From: Petrosia ficiformis
Lineage: Eukaryota; Porifera; Demospongiae; Haplosclerida; Petrosiidae
Reading direction: 5' to 3'
Length of the DNA: 64,000 nt
Assembly: GCA_947044365.1 (NCBI GenBank)
Contig: OX345636.1
Span: 21,616,548 to 21,680,547, forward strand
Of this stretch, positions 1 through 22,400 are shown piece after piece. Within the stretch, counting starts at the first letter, position 1; every line of letters begins with the position of its first letter. A program made the translations under genes and the position numbers. The notes under the pieces are model-generated. The model searched no databases. It was given only the letters and a program-made list of their open reading frames with translations, and was not told the DNA's origin.

Positions 1-3000
1 CTCAAAATGCATTGTACTTGGTGCACGCCATGATTGGTGGGTGGGCGTGGCTAAAATGGCGGGTAACTGTAGTTGGTGTCTGAGAAAGATCGGAGTTTGA
101 TAGTGCCTAGAAAGGTAGATTTTATGGTTTCAGTGAAAAGCTACAGAATTCAGCTTTCTTCAGCCTCTTGTAACTATAAAAGTCAAATGAATTTCCAGAA
201 AACGGCTCTATTTGTTTTCTCTAAATGCATTGTACTTGGTGCACGCCATGATTGGTGGGCGTGGCTACAATGGCGGGTAACTGTAGTTGGTGTCTGAGAA
301 AGATCGGAGTTTGATAGTGCCTAGAAAGGTAGATTTTATGGTTTCAGTGAAAAGCTACAGAATTCAGCTTTCTTCAGCCTCTTGTAACTATAAAAGTCAA
401 ATGAATTTCCAGAAAACGGCTTTATTTGTTTTCTCAAAATGCATTGTACTTGGTGCACGCCATGATTGGTGGGCGTGGCTACAATGGCGGGTAACTGTAG
501 TTGGTGTCTGAGAAAGATCGGAGTTTGATAGTGCCTAGAAAGGTAGATTTTATGGTTTCAGTGAAAAGCTACAGAATTCAGCTTTCTTCAGCCTCTTGTA
601 ACTATAAAAGTCAAATGAATTTCCAGAAAACGGCTCTATTTGTTTTCTCTAAATGCATTGTACTTGGTGCACGCCATGATTGGTGGGCGTGGCTACAATG
701 GCGGGTAACTGTAGTTGGTGTCTGAGAAAGATCGGAGTTTGATAGTGCCTAGAAAGGTAGATTTTATGGTTTCAGTGAAAAGCTACAGAATTCAGCTTTC
801 TTCAGCCTCTTGTAACTATAAAAGTCAAATGAATTTCCAGAAAACGGCTCTATTTGTTTTCTCAAAATGCATTGTACTTGGTGCACGCCATGATTGGTGG
901 GTGGGCGTGGCTACAATGGCGGGTAACTGTAGTTGGTGTCTGAGAAAGATCGGAGTTTGATAGTGCCTAGAAAGGTAGATTTTATGGTTTCAGTGAAAAG
1001 CTACAGAATTCAGCTTTCTTCAGCCTCTTGTAACTATAAAAGTCAAATGAATTTCCAGAAAACGGTTCTATTTGTTTTCTCAAAATGCATTGTACTTGGT
1101 GCACGCCATGATTGGTGGGCGTGGCTACAATGGCGGGTAACTGTAGTTGGTGTCTGAGAAAGATCGGAGTTTGATAGTGCCTAGAAAGGTAGATTTTATG
1201 GTTTCAGTGAAAAGCTACAGAATTCAGCTTTCTTCAGCCTCTTGTAACTATAAAAGTCAAATGAATTTCCAGAAAACGGCTCTATTTGTTTTCTCAAAAT
1301 GCATTGTACTTGGTGCACGCCATGATTGGTGGGCGTGGCTACAATGGCGGGTAACTGTAGTTGGTGTCTGAGAAAGATCGGAGTTTGATAGTGCCTAGAA
1401 AGGTAGATTTTATGGTTTCAGTGAAAAGCTACAGAATTCAGCTTTCTTCAGCCTCTTGTAACTATAAAAGTCAAATGAATTTCCAGAAAACGGCTCTATT
1501 TGTTTTCTCAAAATGCATTGTACTTGGTGCACGCCATGATTGGTGGGCGTGGCTACAATGGCGGGTAACTGTAGTTGGTGTCTGAGAAAGATCGGAGTTT
1601 GATAGTGCCTAGAAAGGTAGATTTTATGGTTTCAGTGAAAAGCTACAGAATTCAGCTTTCTTCAGCCTCTTGTAACTATAAAAGTCAAATGAATTTCCAG
1701 AAAACGGCTCTATTTGTTTTCTCTAAATGCATTGTACTTGGTGCACGCCATGATTGGTGGGCGTGGCTACAATGGCGGGTAACTGTAGTTGGTGTCTGAG
1801 AAAGATCGGAGTTTGATAGTGCCTAGAAAGGTAGATTTTATGGTTTCAGTGAAAAGCTACAGAATTCAGCTTTCTTCAGCCTCTTGTAACTATAAAAGTC
1901 AAATGAATTTCCAGAAAACGGCTCTATTTGTTTTCTCAAAATGCATTGTACTTGGTGCACGCCATGATTGGTGGGCGTGGCTACAATGGCGGGTAACTGT
2001 AGTTGGTGTCTGAGAAAGATCGGAGTTTGATAGTGCCTAGAAAGGTAGATTTTATGGTTTCAGTGAAAAGCTACAGAATTCAGCTTTCTTCAGCCTCTTG
2101 TAACTATAAAAGTCAAATGAATTTTCAGAAAACGGCTCTATTTGTTTTCTCTAAATGCATTGTACTTGGTGCACGCCATGATTGGTGGGCGTGGCTACAA
2201 TGGCGGGTAACTGTAGTTGGTGTCTGAGAAAGATCGGAGTTTGATAGTGCCTAGAAAGGTAAATTTTATGGTTTCAGTGAAAAGCTACAGAATTCAGCTT
2301 TCTTCAGCCTCTTGTAACTATAAAAGTCAAATGAATTTCCAGAAAACGGCTCTATTTGTTTTCTCAAAATGCATTGTACTTGGTGCACGCCATGATTGGT
2401 GGGTGGGCGTGGCTACAATGGCGGGTAACTGTAGTTGGTGTCTGAGAAAGATCGGAGTTTGATAGTGCCTAGAAAGGTAGATTTTATGGTTTCAGTGAAA
2501 AGCTACAGAATTCAGCTTTCTTCAGCCTCTTGTAACTATAAAAGTCAAATGAATTTCCAGAAAACGGCTCTATTTGTTTTCTCAAAATGCATTGTACTTG
2601 GTGCACGCCATGATTGGTGGGCGTGGCTACAATGGCGGGTAACTGTAGTTGGTGTCTGAGAAAGATCGGAGTTTGATAGTGCCTAGAAAGGTAGATTTTA
2701 TGGTTTCAGTGAAAAGCTACAGAATTCAGCTTTCTTCAGCCTCTTGTAACTATAAAAGTCAAATGAATTTCCAGAAAACCGCTCTATTTGTTTTCTCTAA
2801 ATGCATTGTACTTTGTGCACGCCATGATTGGTGGGCGTGGCTACAATGGCGGGTAACTGTAGTTGGTGTCTGAGAAAGATCGGAGTTTGATAGTGCCTAG
2901 AAAGGTAGATTTTATGGTTTCAGTGAAAAGCTACAGATTTCAGCTTTCTTCAGCCTCTTGTAACTATAAAAGTCAAATGAATTTCCAGAAAACGGCTCTA

Positions 3001-4340
3001 TTTGTTTTCTCAAAATGCATTGTACTTGGTGCACGCCATGATTGGTGGGCGTGGCTACAATGGCGGGTAACTGTAGTTGGTGTCTGAGAAAGATCGGAGT
3101 TTGATAGTGCCTAGAAAGGTAGATTTTATGGTTTCAGTGAAAAGCTACAGAATTCAGCTTTCTTCAGCCTCTTGTAACTATAAAAGTCAAATGAATTTCC
3201 AGAAAACGGCTCTATTTGTTTTCTCAAAATGCATTGTACTTGGTGCACGCCATGATTGGTGGGCGTGGCTACAATGGCGGGTAACTGTAGTTGGTGTCTG
3301 AGAAAGATCGGAGTTTGATAGTGCCTAGAAAGGTAGATTTTATGGTTTCAGTGAAAAGCTACAGAATTCAGCTTTCTTCAGCCTCTTGTAACTATAAAAG
3401 TCAAATGAATTTCCAGAAAACGGCTCTATTTGTTTTCTCTAAATGCATTGTACTTGGTGCACGCCATGATTGGTGGGCGTGGCTACAATGGCGGGTAACT
3501 GTAGTTGGTGTCTGAGAAAGATCGGAGTTTGATAGTGCCTAGAAAGGTAGATTTTATGGTTTCAGTGAAAAGCTACAGAATTCAGCTTTCTTCAGCCTCT
3601 TGTAACTATAAAAGTCAAATGAATTTCCAGAAAACGGCTCTATTTGTTTTCTCAAAATGCATTGTACTTGGTGCACGCCATGATTGGTGGGCGTGGCTAC
3701 AATGGCGGGTAACTGTAGTTGGTCTCTGAGAAAGATCGGAGTTTGATAGTGCCTAGAAAGGTAGATTTTATGGTTTCAGTGGAAAGCTACAGAATTCAGC
3801 TTTCTTCAGCCTCTTGTAACTATAAAAGTCAAATGAATTTCCAGAAAACGGCTCTATTTGTTTTCTCAAAATGCATTGTACTTGGTGCACGCCATGATTG
3901 GTGGGCGTGGCTACAATGGCGGGTAACTGTAGTTGGTCTCTGAGAAAGATCGGAGTTTGATAGTGCCTAGAAAGGTAGATTTTATGGTTTCAGTGGAAAG
4001 CTACAGAATTCAGCTTTCTTCAGCCTCTTGTAACTATAAAAGTCAAATGAATTTCCAGAAAACGGCTCTATTTGTTTTCTCTAAATGCATTGTACTTGGT
4101 GCACGCCATGATTGGTGGGCGTGGCTACAATGGCGGGTAACTGTAGTTGGTGTCTGAGAAAGATCGGAGTTTGATAGTGCCTAGAAAGGTAGATTTTATG
4201 GTTTCAGTGGAAAGCTACAGAATTCAGCTTTCTTCAGCCTCTTGTAACTATAAAAGTCAAATGAATTTCCAGAAAACGGCTCTATTTGTTTTCTCTAAAT
4301 GCATTGTACTTGGTGCACGCCATGATTGGTGGGCGTGGCT
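1..4340. repeat. 214-bp tandem satellite array, about 20 full units
   Basis: Units repeat at 214-bp spacing from position 73 to about 4340, after a partial unit at 1-72. Two complete units (715-932 and 2217-2434) and the partial first unit carry an extra GGTG and are 218 bp long. Copies differ by single substitutions: CTCAAAATG versus CTCTAAATG, and GTGAAAAG versus GTGGAAAG in the last three. A 74-codon open frame recurs in every unit but lacks an ATG and simply follows the period, so I do not call it coding. The array ends abruptly where unit sequence changes to unrelated intronic sequence. The left end is cut by the window. Confidence 0.97.
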
Positions 4341-4998
4341 TTCTCCGTTTTGTACTTATTAAGATGGCAAAAATGGACATTTTATATATGTTTTATCAAT
4401 TCCAGGACCCTATAAAGGTGATTAGAAGATATGAAGGTTGCCATTACACCAGGTTAGAGTCATATTATATAATATTCTATTTTGAAACTGATTGGAGTCG
4501 CATCCGCCCACTCCCTAGTACCACCTTAAGGAAGTTGTGTTATTCCTGATTTGGGGGGGGGGGAGGGGCAGTAATAAATCTTACATAGATACTGGCTGTT
4601 TTAGCTGAAACATTTTCCGCAAGATCAGAACTTTTAAAAAGTAAGAAGAGTAGATAAGCATAATTATATAATTTAAACTAGAATAGGATGCTCAGTTTTA
4701 GTCAGCCAATGATTACTGATTGATGACAACATAAAGCAATCATAGGTGTACTTTTTCTCCATATATCTTGTTTTAACTGTGAAGTAATTATTACTCTTGA
4801 AAGCCCCTAGATGTTATGTTGAAGGTATTAACAATATCTGCACATTTGTTTCTATTCTATTAGAACCATTTGTTTATGATGTGCTATACAATTAAATTAT
4901 TTGTTTGAAATTAGTTATTTTATACACATGAGACTTTGTAGAAATCAATTTTTAGGAATGTTATTACTACAATTTAACTATTATTTCCTTGTTTATAG
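4341..4998. other. Intron-like sequence between satellite and first Calx-beta exon
   Basis: No coding signal is visible. A poly-G tract lies near 4551-4563. From about 4537 the sequence resembles 45600-46113, the intron before the paralogous exon of gene B. Part of it (about 4560-4780) belongs to a dispersed repeat also seen at 56643-56890 and 62640-62900. A pyrimidine-rich stretch and TTTATAG form the acceptor of the exon at 4999. Confidence 0.7.
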
Positions 4999-14435
<9,437 letters not shown>

Positions 14436-14591
14436 GTAAGATATAATTATAGGAACATAATAATAATATTCATAATTATATAGTTGTATGGCATATACAT
14501 GAATGGCATGCACACACCTACACATACATGTATATTATACAGACACACACACATTCAATAATATCCATGCTTCTATTAATAGTTATTAACA

Positions 14592-14729
14592 ATGGCGTCC
14601 TCTTGTAAAGATATAATTTCTGGAGTCGCTGAAACTCTCTTTTACATACTTCCTGAAGAGATGATTTCAATAATTGTACATCAGAATTTTACTATGAATG
14701 TGATTGGAATGGTGCTAGAATCATTGTGA
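14592..14729 (+). CDS. Short ORF of 45 codons, unrecognised
   Basis: ATG-to-TGA frame starting MASSCKDIISGVAETL. It lies just past the breakpoint where gene A homology ends. No family is recognised and no splice partner is obvious; it may be chance or the start of a transposon gene. Confidence 0.12.
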   Translation: MASSCKDIISGVAETLFYILPEEMISIIVHQNFTMNVIGMVLESL

Positions 14730-15361
14730 TAGTTTGACAAACAAAAAAATGATTTGTCTAGGATATAATAATAATAATAATATTATATGATCAAAGATTT
14801 TGCCAGTTTTGCAACCTGCCAATTTTCTACCTTAAAGAGGATCTCTGGCTGTCTAGAAGATGTTGTTAGCCATAAAACACTAGATATCAAAAAGTATGTG
14901 TGTATTAAGAGTTGTTTCTATAATTTTAGCAGAAATTTCAGCTCATCACTTCCAATTGAAATGTATAGGCGGCCATTTCTTTCGATGCCATCCCTACATA
15001 GAGAGTACTACCGTACTCTCTGATAATCGGTCAATATTGTTCATACAAAAACAATACTAGATCATTTGCGTTCGCTTTGACCTCAAAAGATATTCATGTA
15101 CAGACAAAGCTACGTAGCTAGATTCTATGCCTAATTGAACAGCTATGATTACGTATACCTAATTACTATATATAGCCTCGTCAATGCATCAGCAGTTTTT
15201 AATACACCGTATAGTACAGTTATGCACTCACCTAGCCTATATATCTTTTGCATCTGCCCTCTATACCCATACTCGTTGTAACCATCTAGAAAGTGCACGA
15301 TCTGTGTACACAGTGAATTGGTGATCCCAGAGCTATGTTCTGTAGTGCTTGATTGGCCAGA

Positions 15362-15720
15362 CTACTCCCGGGCCTCTAGTTGATAATTCGCACCCAAACC
15401 CTCACCATTAGCACCAATGTGGAGGACAAATTGCTTTGTAAAGCCTGGGGAAGATAAAACAGGTGGTGATGTAAGCAACGTCTTCATGTAAGCAACGTCT
15501 TCATGTAAGCAACTTCTACATGTGTTCAAATGCAACACAACACTTGTCCATCCACTGGAACTTAGCATTAGACACAACAATAGATACATTGGAGTTGCTA
15601 TTTGTGAAAAACTGTAGACAATGTCTCCTTGTAACCACATCTCATCTTTATAAACATAATTTAGAATGCAACTATGCCTTAAAATTCCATGGACAATATG
15701 CAAATCATGGTAATTGAACA
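15362..15720 (-). mobile_element. Ty3/gypsy RNase H fragment (degenerate)
   Basis: On the minus strand, PPVLSSPGFTKQFVLHIGAN then GLGANYQL resembles the start of Ty3/gypsy RNase H (PVL-x-x-P-D-F...F-x-L-x-x-D-A-S...GLGAVL). The catalytic Asp position reads Gly, and the fragment is short. A second copy is at 63544-63792 with similar flanks. Confidence 0.6.
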
Positions 15721-16106
15721 GCTCCACTTACACTTACTTTAACGCCGCTCCTGGGATAACTGTCAAAAAAACCTTTGAATATTTACATTACACCTTTTAT
15801 TCTTATCTGTACACCTTTAAACCTTTCATTTACATCTTTCACTTTTATAGTATATACACCTTTTATTTTTATTTGTACACCCACAATACTGTGTACAAAA
15901 AAGAAAGATGAAATGTTCATTACGAATTATGAAAGTACATCAAAATAGACATTGTGCGACGAAACATTTAGTAATACAGTATACTAACAACATCAGGCTA
16001 TCATGCCTGTATATCATAATACACCTTACATAGACCTTATTCAGGAAAATAATGGAAGGGGCACAAAACAGAACAACTTTCTATTCTGAATTGATAATGT
16101 ACAGGC

Positions 16107-16140
<34 letters not shown>

Positions 16141-16240
16141 TATACATATATATATATATATATATAATGTATGTCTCTTAAATTACCACTTATAATTTGT
16201 CTGTAGAACTTTCTCCTACAATTACTCCAACTTATATAAG

Positions 16241-16498
16241 GGAAGTTTACACTAGGGGTTACAAGAAACAACTCCATTGACATCTCAGTTAATATAACAG
16301 CTATACCTCCAATAAACCCATCTGCAATCCAGTGGTACTTTAACTCCATGCTGATCGAAGAACGCAATAAATCCAACAACCACAGTTTTTGTTGTGGCAA
16401 ACAATCATTGACTATCTTAAATGCACAACACAGTGATGCTGGAATATATAACATTACAGTAGGATCAAGTTCGATAAATATTATGTTGAATGTCTATG
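16241..16498 (+). CDS. Ig-like domain 1 exon (atypical, lacks core cysteines)
   Basis: 258 nt, phase 1-1. It contains the Ig tryptophan (AIQWYFNS) and the SDAGIYNITV signature, where the usual YxC cysteine is Asn. An acceptor AG at 16239-16240 gives the open frame; the alternative AG at 16205-16206 runs into a stop. Ends LNVY-G donor GTATGT. Confidence 0.72.
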
Positions 16499-19400
16499 GT
16501 ATGTTCTTCAATGTGTAATGCAATTATATGATTATATATAATTATAATTATATAGTTGAAGCTGCATTGATGAATAAGAATGGCATAGTGACCACAAAAG
16601 AGACTGGAGAAATTGTCACCTTTAATTGTACTGCTGATGGTATTAACACACCCAAAATAATATGGAGAAGAAATGGACAGCTTCTTTTCAATACTACAAG
16701 ACTTAAAATAATCTCTTTCAATAAAATAGAAGGATTTCGTCCCATACCAGGAACTCAACAGATCACTAGTTCACTAATTATCAGTGATTTGAAAGATGCT
16801 GACAGTGGTAACTACTTTTGTACTGCTGATAATGAAGCTAGGACTCCAATGTCGTTGAGTTCCCCCTCTGTATTAACAGTATCATGTAATGCCATGAAGA
16901 TATTTATTCATAATGATGTTACAAATTTTTGTTACTATAGCACTGCCTCCAACCAATTACTGTTCAAATTCACCATGCCTGAATGGAAGATGTCATAGTT
17001 TAAGTGATAACTATTTGTGCACTTGTGATGAAGGTTATACAGGGCACAAATGTGAACTCAGTTGAGTGGATAAAAACTAGAAGATTGTTTAATGTTTATA
17101 GTTTGTTCATTTCAACAGAAGTATTAGTCTATATACCACCCACAATTGAAATCCATCCAGTAGACACCATAGGTGAACTGTATCAGTCTGTCAGTCTCAC
17201 ATGTACAGCAAGTGGCAACCCAATACCGAATATCATATGGTACAAAGACAATATGCCTATACCAAACACTAACAGTAACACTTCTGTGTTAATATTCAAT
17301 GAGCTGAACTTAAATGATAGAGGATTTTACCATTGTGAAGCCAAAAGTATTATAAATGGAAAGAATGAATCAGATGCGTCAGATATAATTGTTCTCAATA
17401 TCAAAGGTTAGTCTGTCAATCAGAATGTAGATATCATCAAATCCTGTTTCATACCTGACAGGTATTGTTCAGTATGAAGCTATTATTCAATTACATTCAC
17501 AATTTCCAATCACTGACCTCATCCATCAGGTATATAAAAATAACACTTAACAAATAGTTATATTGTTCCATATTGCCATTGTAAACAGATTAATGAGCAC
17601 CTCTCAGGTACTAGTGATCCAACAAATGATGTGACTTTTTTCCTGGTGGGAATACTGTATTTTTCAGGTTCTAGCGGAAGAGAGGTGCTGCACTGATCTA
17701 TGTAATGCCATTTACTTTTGACGTTGTAAATAAATGCGATTGAATCGATATGCTTTGATTTTTATGTCAGCACAACTGTGTTGAAGAGTGGCTAGCTGAA
17801 ACATTGGTATTATGTATGGCCTGTAAATGGTAGTTGATATACATATATTTACCCACATTTTAATTATTACATTGAGGACATACCTTGAATGTATGTATAA
17901 AAAAATAACTAAATGCCATGTTATCTATTACATTTAGTACTACTATTCTAATTGTCTATATTAGACCCTAACACGAGGATTATCATCTTTTGTTATTTGA
18001 CTCTTCTCATACACTTTTGTTGCTCTTTTCTCATACTGACTTCATAGATAGATAGATAGATAGATAAAACTTTATTTCAACAGGGTAAATAACCTCAGCT
18101 CTATAGCTGATTTTCAGGAAAGCCCTGCGTGTACAATACAGAAAGGAACAACCATACAACAAAGTAAAGGAAAAGAAAAAACAATATTGTATACAAAAGG
18201 TAAAGAAACCCTATTTATACAGTAAAGCAATACCAAAACAATAGAATACAATACAAGAAAATAAATTCAAGCAAAATACAAGTATAGGCTAACGGTATAG
18301 CACTTTCTTACATGCTTCTAGAAATGGTTTAGTTTCAGTCAATGAACTTATGCGTGGCGAGAGAGAATTCCAATGTTTTGCGGTTGAGTATTCAAACGAC
18401 TGCTTATAGCATTCTGTTCTTGGCCTATCCAAGCAAACTTTGGCAGAGGATGATGCTCTGGTTTGTCTTTCTCTCGCTTCGGAGATAAGTTGAAACTTGC
18501 CACGAAGGTATTTTGGTTTTGCTCCATAAATGCACTTATGTGCTACTGTGAGTGCATGAAGTTTCCTTCTCTGGGCTAAAGTAGTCCATTTAAGTTTTTG
18601 TCTCAAACTAGTTCCAGTTTCCGTCCTCGGTGCTCCCAGAATGATTCTCATCCCTACATTCTGTATGACTTCCACCTTATTTTTCAATTCCACTGACAGT
18701 TGGTCCCATACCACACTGCAATAGTCAGTATGAGGTTGGATCATTGCACAGTACAGCTTTTTCCTCACAGCCATGGGTAGGTCTTTGCACACTCTTCTGA
18801 GCTTAGCCAGGCCCATGAAACATTTACTTCTGATTTTCTTAACATGATCCTTCCATTTGAACTGGTCATCTAGGGAGACGCCTAGGTAGCTAACAGTTTG
18901 CTCTGGACGAAGTTCTACATCTTGTAATACAAGCTTTGCTTCATTAATTTCCATTTTCCTGTATCTCCTACCTATCACCATAAGGTGTGTCTTCTCCACA
19001 TTTACTATAAGCTTATTTTGTCTATACCAATCCATGGTCGAATTAGCATCTATGCTAAGTGTTTCCAAGGCTTGCTCTGTTGTTTCAGCAGCAGTATATA
19101 TAGTTGTATCATCCGCATACATGTTTGTAGAACAATGTTTCACAGCCTTTGGGAGGGCATTTACAAAGAGTATGAACATCAGAGGTCCCAGAATAGATCC
19201 TTGTGGAACTCCAAATCTTGGTGTCATCCAGGGTGAAGTCGCCTGTCCAACACACACTCTTTGACGTCTTCCACTCAGATAACTCCGGAACCATTCCTCT
19301 GCTCTTCCTACCACTCCAAATTCCAGCCGCATTTTCTTTAGTAGGAGCTCATGATTAATCATGTCAAATGCCTTACTTAGGTCTAGAAATAAGGCTCCAA

Positions 19401-22400
19401 CAACATAGTCTTGGTCCACAGATTTCCTCCAGTCATCTACTGTCTTAATTAGGACATCCTGGGTAGAATGGTTAGGCCTAAATCCTGACTGATGTTGTGA
19501 AAGAAGTGAGTGTTGCTGAAGGAAATCATACAGTTGGTTGAACACAATTCGTTCCATGACCTTAGATATAACTGGCAAAACGGAGATGGGTCGATAGTTC
19601 TCCATTTGCATCTCATCACCATTCTTGGGAACTGGAGTGACATTCGCACTCTTCCATTCCAATGGTATTTGTGTGGTTGTTAAACTCCGATTGATAAGGT
19701 TACATAGGGGTCGCGCAATGGCTTCAGCAGTTAACTTCAGGGCCCTTGCTTGTATGTTGTCACATCCTGTTGTTTTGCAAACATCAAGATTACTTAGCAG
19801 GCCTAGGACTGTACTCTCATCAGCAGGCATAAACTCAAATTTGGGCATCACATCATTCGTTGTTTCATGCACAGTTAGAGAAACCCCACTGATTTGAGCA
19901 TCAATGCCAGTGGCCATATGTTCAATCCTGCTGATAAAGAAGTTGTTGAGAGCATTTGCTATGCCTGAATTGTCAGCTATATCTCCCTGTTCTGTCCGTA
20001 GGAGACTTATTGGCGTTTTTACGTTTTGTCTACAGAAGTAACATCAATTGTTCATCTACTTCTTTAGCTTAGAAAATTCATTAGAAATGATTCCAATTGC
20101 AATTACCTTAATAACTGAGGAAAAGGGAAGTGAAGAGTTGTTAGAATTTGTTGAAGATGAAATGCAAAGGCTTGATACTCAGTTGAACTATAATATCAGT
20201 ATTGATGATGTGGATCGATTTGGTAGGAAAATGAAATGAATTGAAAATAAATTTTAGAAAATTTATTTTTCTTATTCTCAGATGGCTGTCGTTCTAAAAT
20301 TACGGAAATTCCTTCCTATCAATCTGGGAATGCAAATTTAACAATTATACATTTCATGGCCAGAAAGTAACATTGGTGAACTTGCTAAAGTTCAGTGTCC
20401 TTGTGGTAATGTAGCATTAGGGGGGAGGATTCTTTTAGCTACCAGATACTGTGGAGGTGATTTCACAAATGGAGGTCAATGGACAAATCCTGATATAACA
20501 CCTTGTAACTTTAGTGATGTATCTCGTGAAATATGTCAACTTGCGAAGGTATGTGTGTGCATTTAGATTTTTATAGAGGTGCTATTTACAAAATGTTAAA
20601 CTTCTGTAGTTAGCAACAAATCAAAGGATAGAACAACTGCAAGATATCACTGACAATGGAAATGATCTGGGATCAACAGATGTTACTGTTTCAGTTGCTG
20701 TACTGCTTACAACTACAGAGGAAGTATCTGGAAATCTATCTGTAAGTTTTAAGTTATATGATGCATCATATATATAATGTTTCAAAAATTAATATTCACA
20801 GCTGACAAATGATTTTTTGAATGTGGTGGATAATATAATAAATATAGATGAGGATACATTACAGGAGAGTCAAGAATCTTCCAATACCTCAGCCAAGTGA
20901 GAATTTTTCATGATAATTCACTAGCACTTATTATCTTCTAATAGGATACTTGAAGCTATTAGATCTATAGTTGGAGATATTCCTGTTGGAAATAATTCAG
21001 AACCTGTGGTTATTACCCGAAGAACATTTGCACTTTCAGTACAGCAAGTGGATCTTGATCAATTCATGGATATAGGTCAAAAGTTCAGTGCTAATCTTGG
21101 GGATTTTTCAAACATAAACATAAATGAGAGTATTGACTCTAACGATTTGCAATTTGGAACCACCACACAGGCAACTGCTTCTGTTAAACTTCCTAGTAAC
21201 TTATTCAGTGCAATTCCTAATGTCACTAGTAACACTAGAATCACACATGCAGTCTTTCTTTTTGATAGTTTATTCTTAAGGAGAAATAGTAATGACCTGG
21301 AGGTTGGAGGTATTATCATCTCAGCAGGTGTTGTAGGATATAACTCAATTCAAAGTCTAGATCCACCTGTCTCCATAAGCTTTCTCAAAAACCCGGTATA
21401 TATAACAATGATAGATTTAATCCTTGTTGTGAATCTGATATTTTCATATAGAGGATCAATGGTTCAGAACCTCTCTGCTCTTTTTGGAACCCCATTTTAG
21501 ATGGTAAAACATATCTGCAAAGTAACATCAATTACTACTAGTGTATTATTTCATTATAGATGGATATGGAGACTGGTCACCTGATGGATGCAAAATTGAT
21601 GAAAGTTATAATGATACTCAAGATTATGTTACATGTTTCTGCAATCATTTGACTAGTTTTTCTATACTCCTGGTTGGTCAAAGACACACATCAACTGATT
21701 TCATTACAATGATTTGTCTTTTTGCTTATAACATTACAGGATGTGTCTCCAACAATTGAACCAACAGAAGAAACACCAGTGGCTCTTGCACTGAATGGTG
21801 TGACATACATTGGAATAATCATATCAATTTTCTGTCTACTTATTACCATCATATCATATCTAAGTAGCAAGTATGTTAATTATTTATAACTTTTTTTCAA
21901 TGTGATATTCATTCTTTACTATAGGAAACTACGTACCTCAGAAAATGGTCAACTACTCATTAATTTATGTTTAGCTTTAATTGGTCTATATATAACTTTC
22001 ATATTTGCCATTCACAGCACACCAGTAATTGGTTTATGTGCATTTGTAGCTGCTACTCTGCAGTATTTTTTTCTTGTGAGCTTTATGATTATGGCATCTG
22101 AGGCTATTAGCCTTTATATGAAGCTAGTTGTTGTTCTTGGAAGAAATATACCTCACTTTGTTATGAAAGCTACTCTTATTTCTTGGGGTAAGTAATATTG
22201 CATACAAGCATAGTTATTGTAATTTTGCAGAAGGCAGTTATGTGTGTGAAAAACAATTCTTTATTGTCTTTTAGTGACACCAATATTTATTGTCCTCTTC
22301 TGCTTTGCTCCAAATTATGAAAACTATGTCAGTGACCATTTGTAAGTTTTTAATCAATAAATATGAACTCTAAGTATGTCAAATATTTAACCACTTTGAA

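Larger units (their letters stand above)
14436..16240. other. Intron-like stretch with repeat remnants
   Basis: Up to about 14550 it resembles the other Q-I introns, then switches to unrelated sequence. It includes the short ORF at 14592-14729, a repeat shared with 63190-63790 (from about 15030) with a Ty3/gypsy fragment, a short tandem TGTAAGCAACGTCTTCA repeat near 15470-15510, and a TA microsatellite near 16110-16165. No conserved exon is seen. Confidence 0.6.

Noticed and set aside
73..4362. Twenty near-identical 71-81 codon frames that look like a repeated small protein
   Set aside because: They lack an ATG, recur with the 214-bp satellite period and have no codon-level conservation; the frame is a by-product of the repeat.
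15714..15911. Aromatic-rich short frames in 15.5-15.9 kb
   Set aside because: Low-complexity Tyr/Phe composition from AT-rich sequence; no start context or homology seen.
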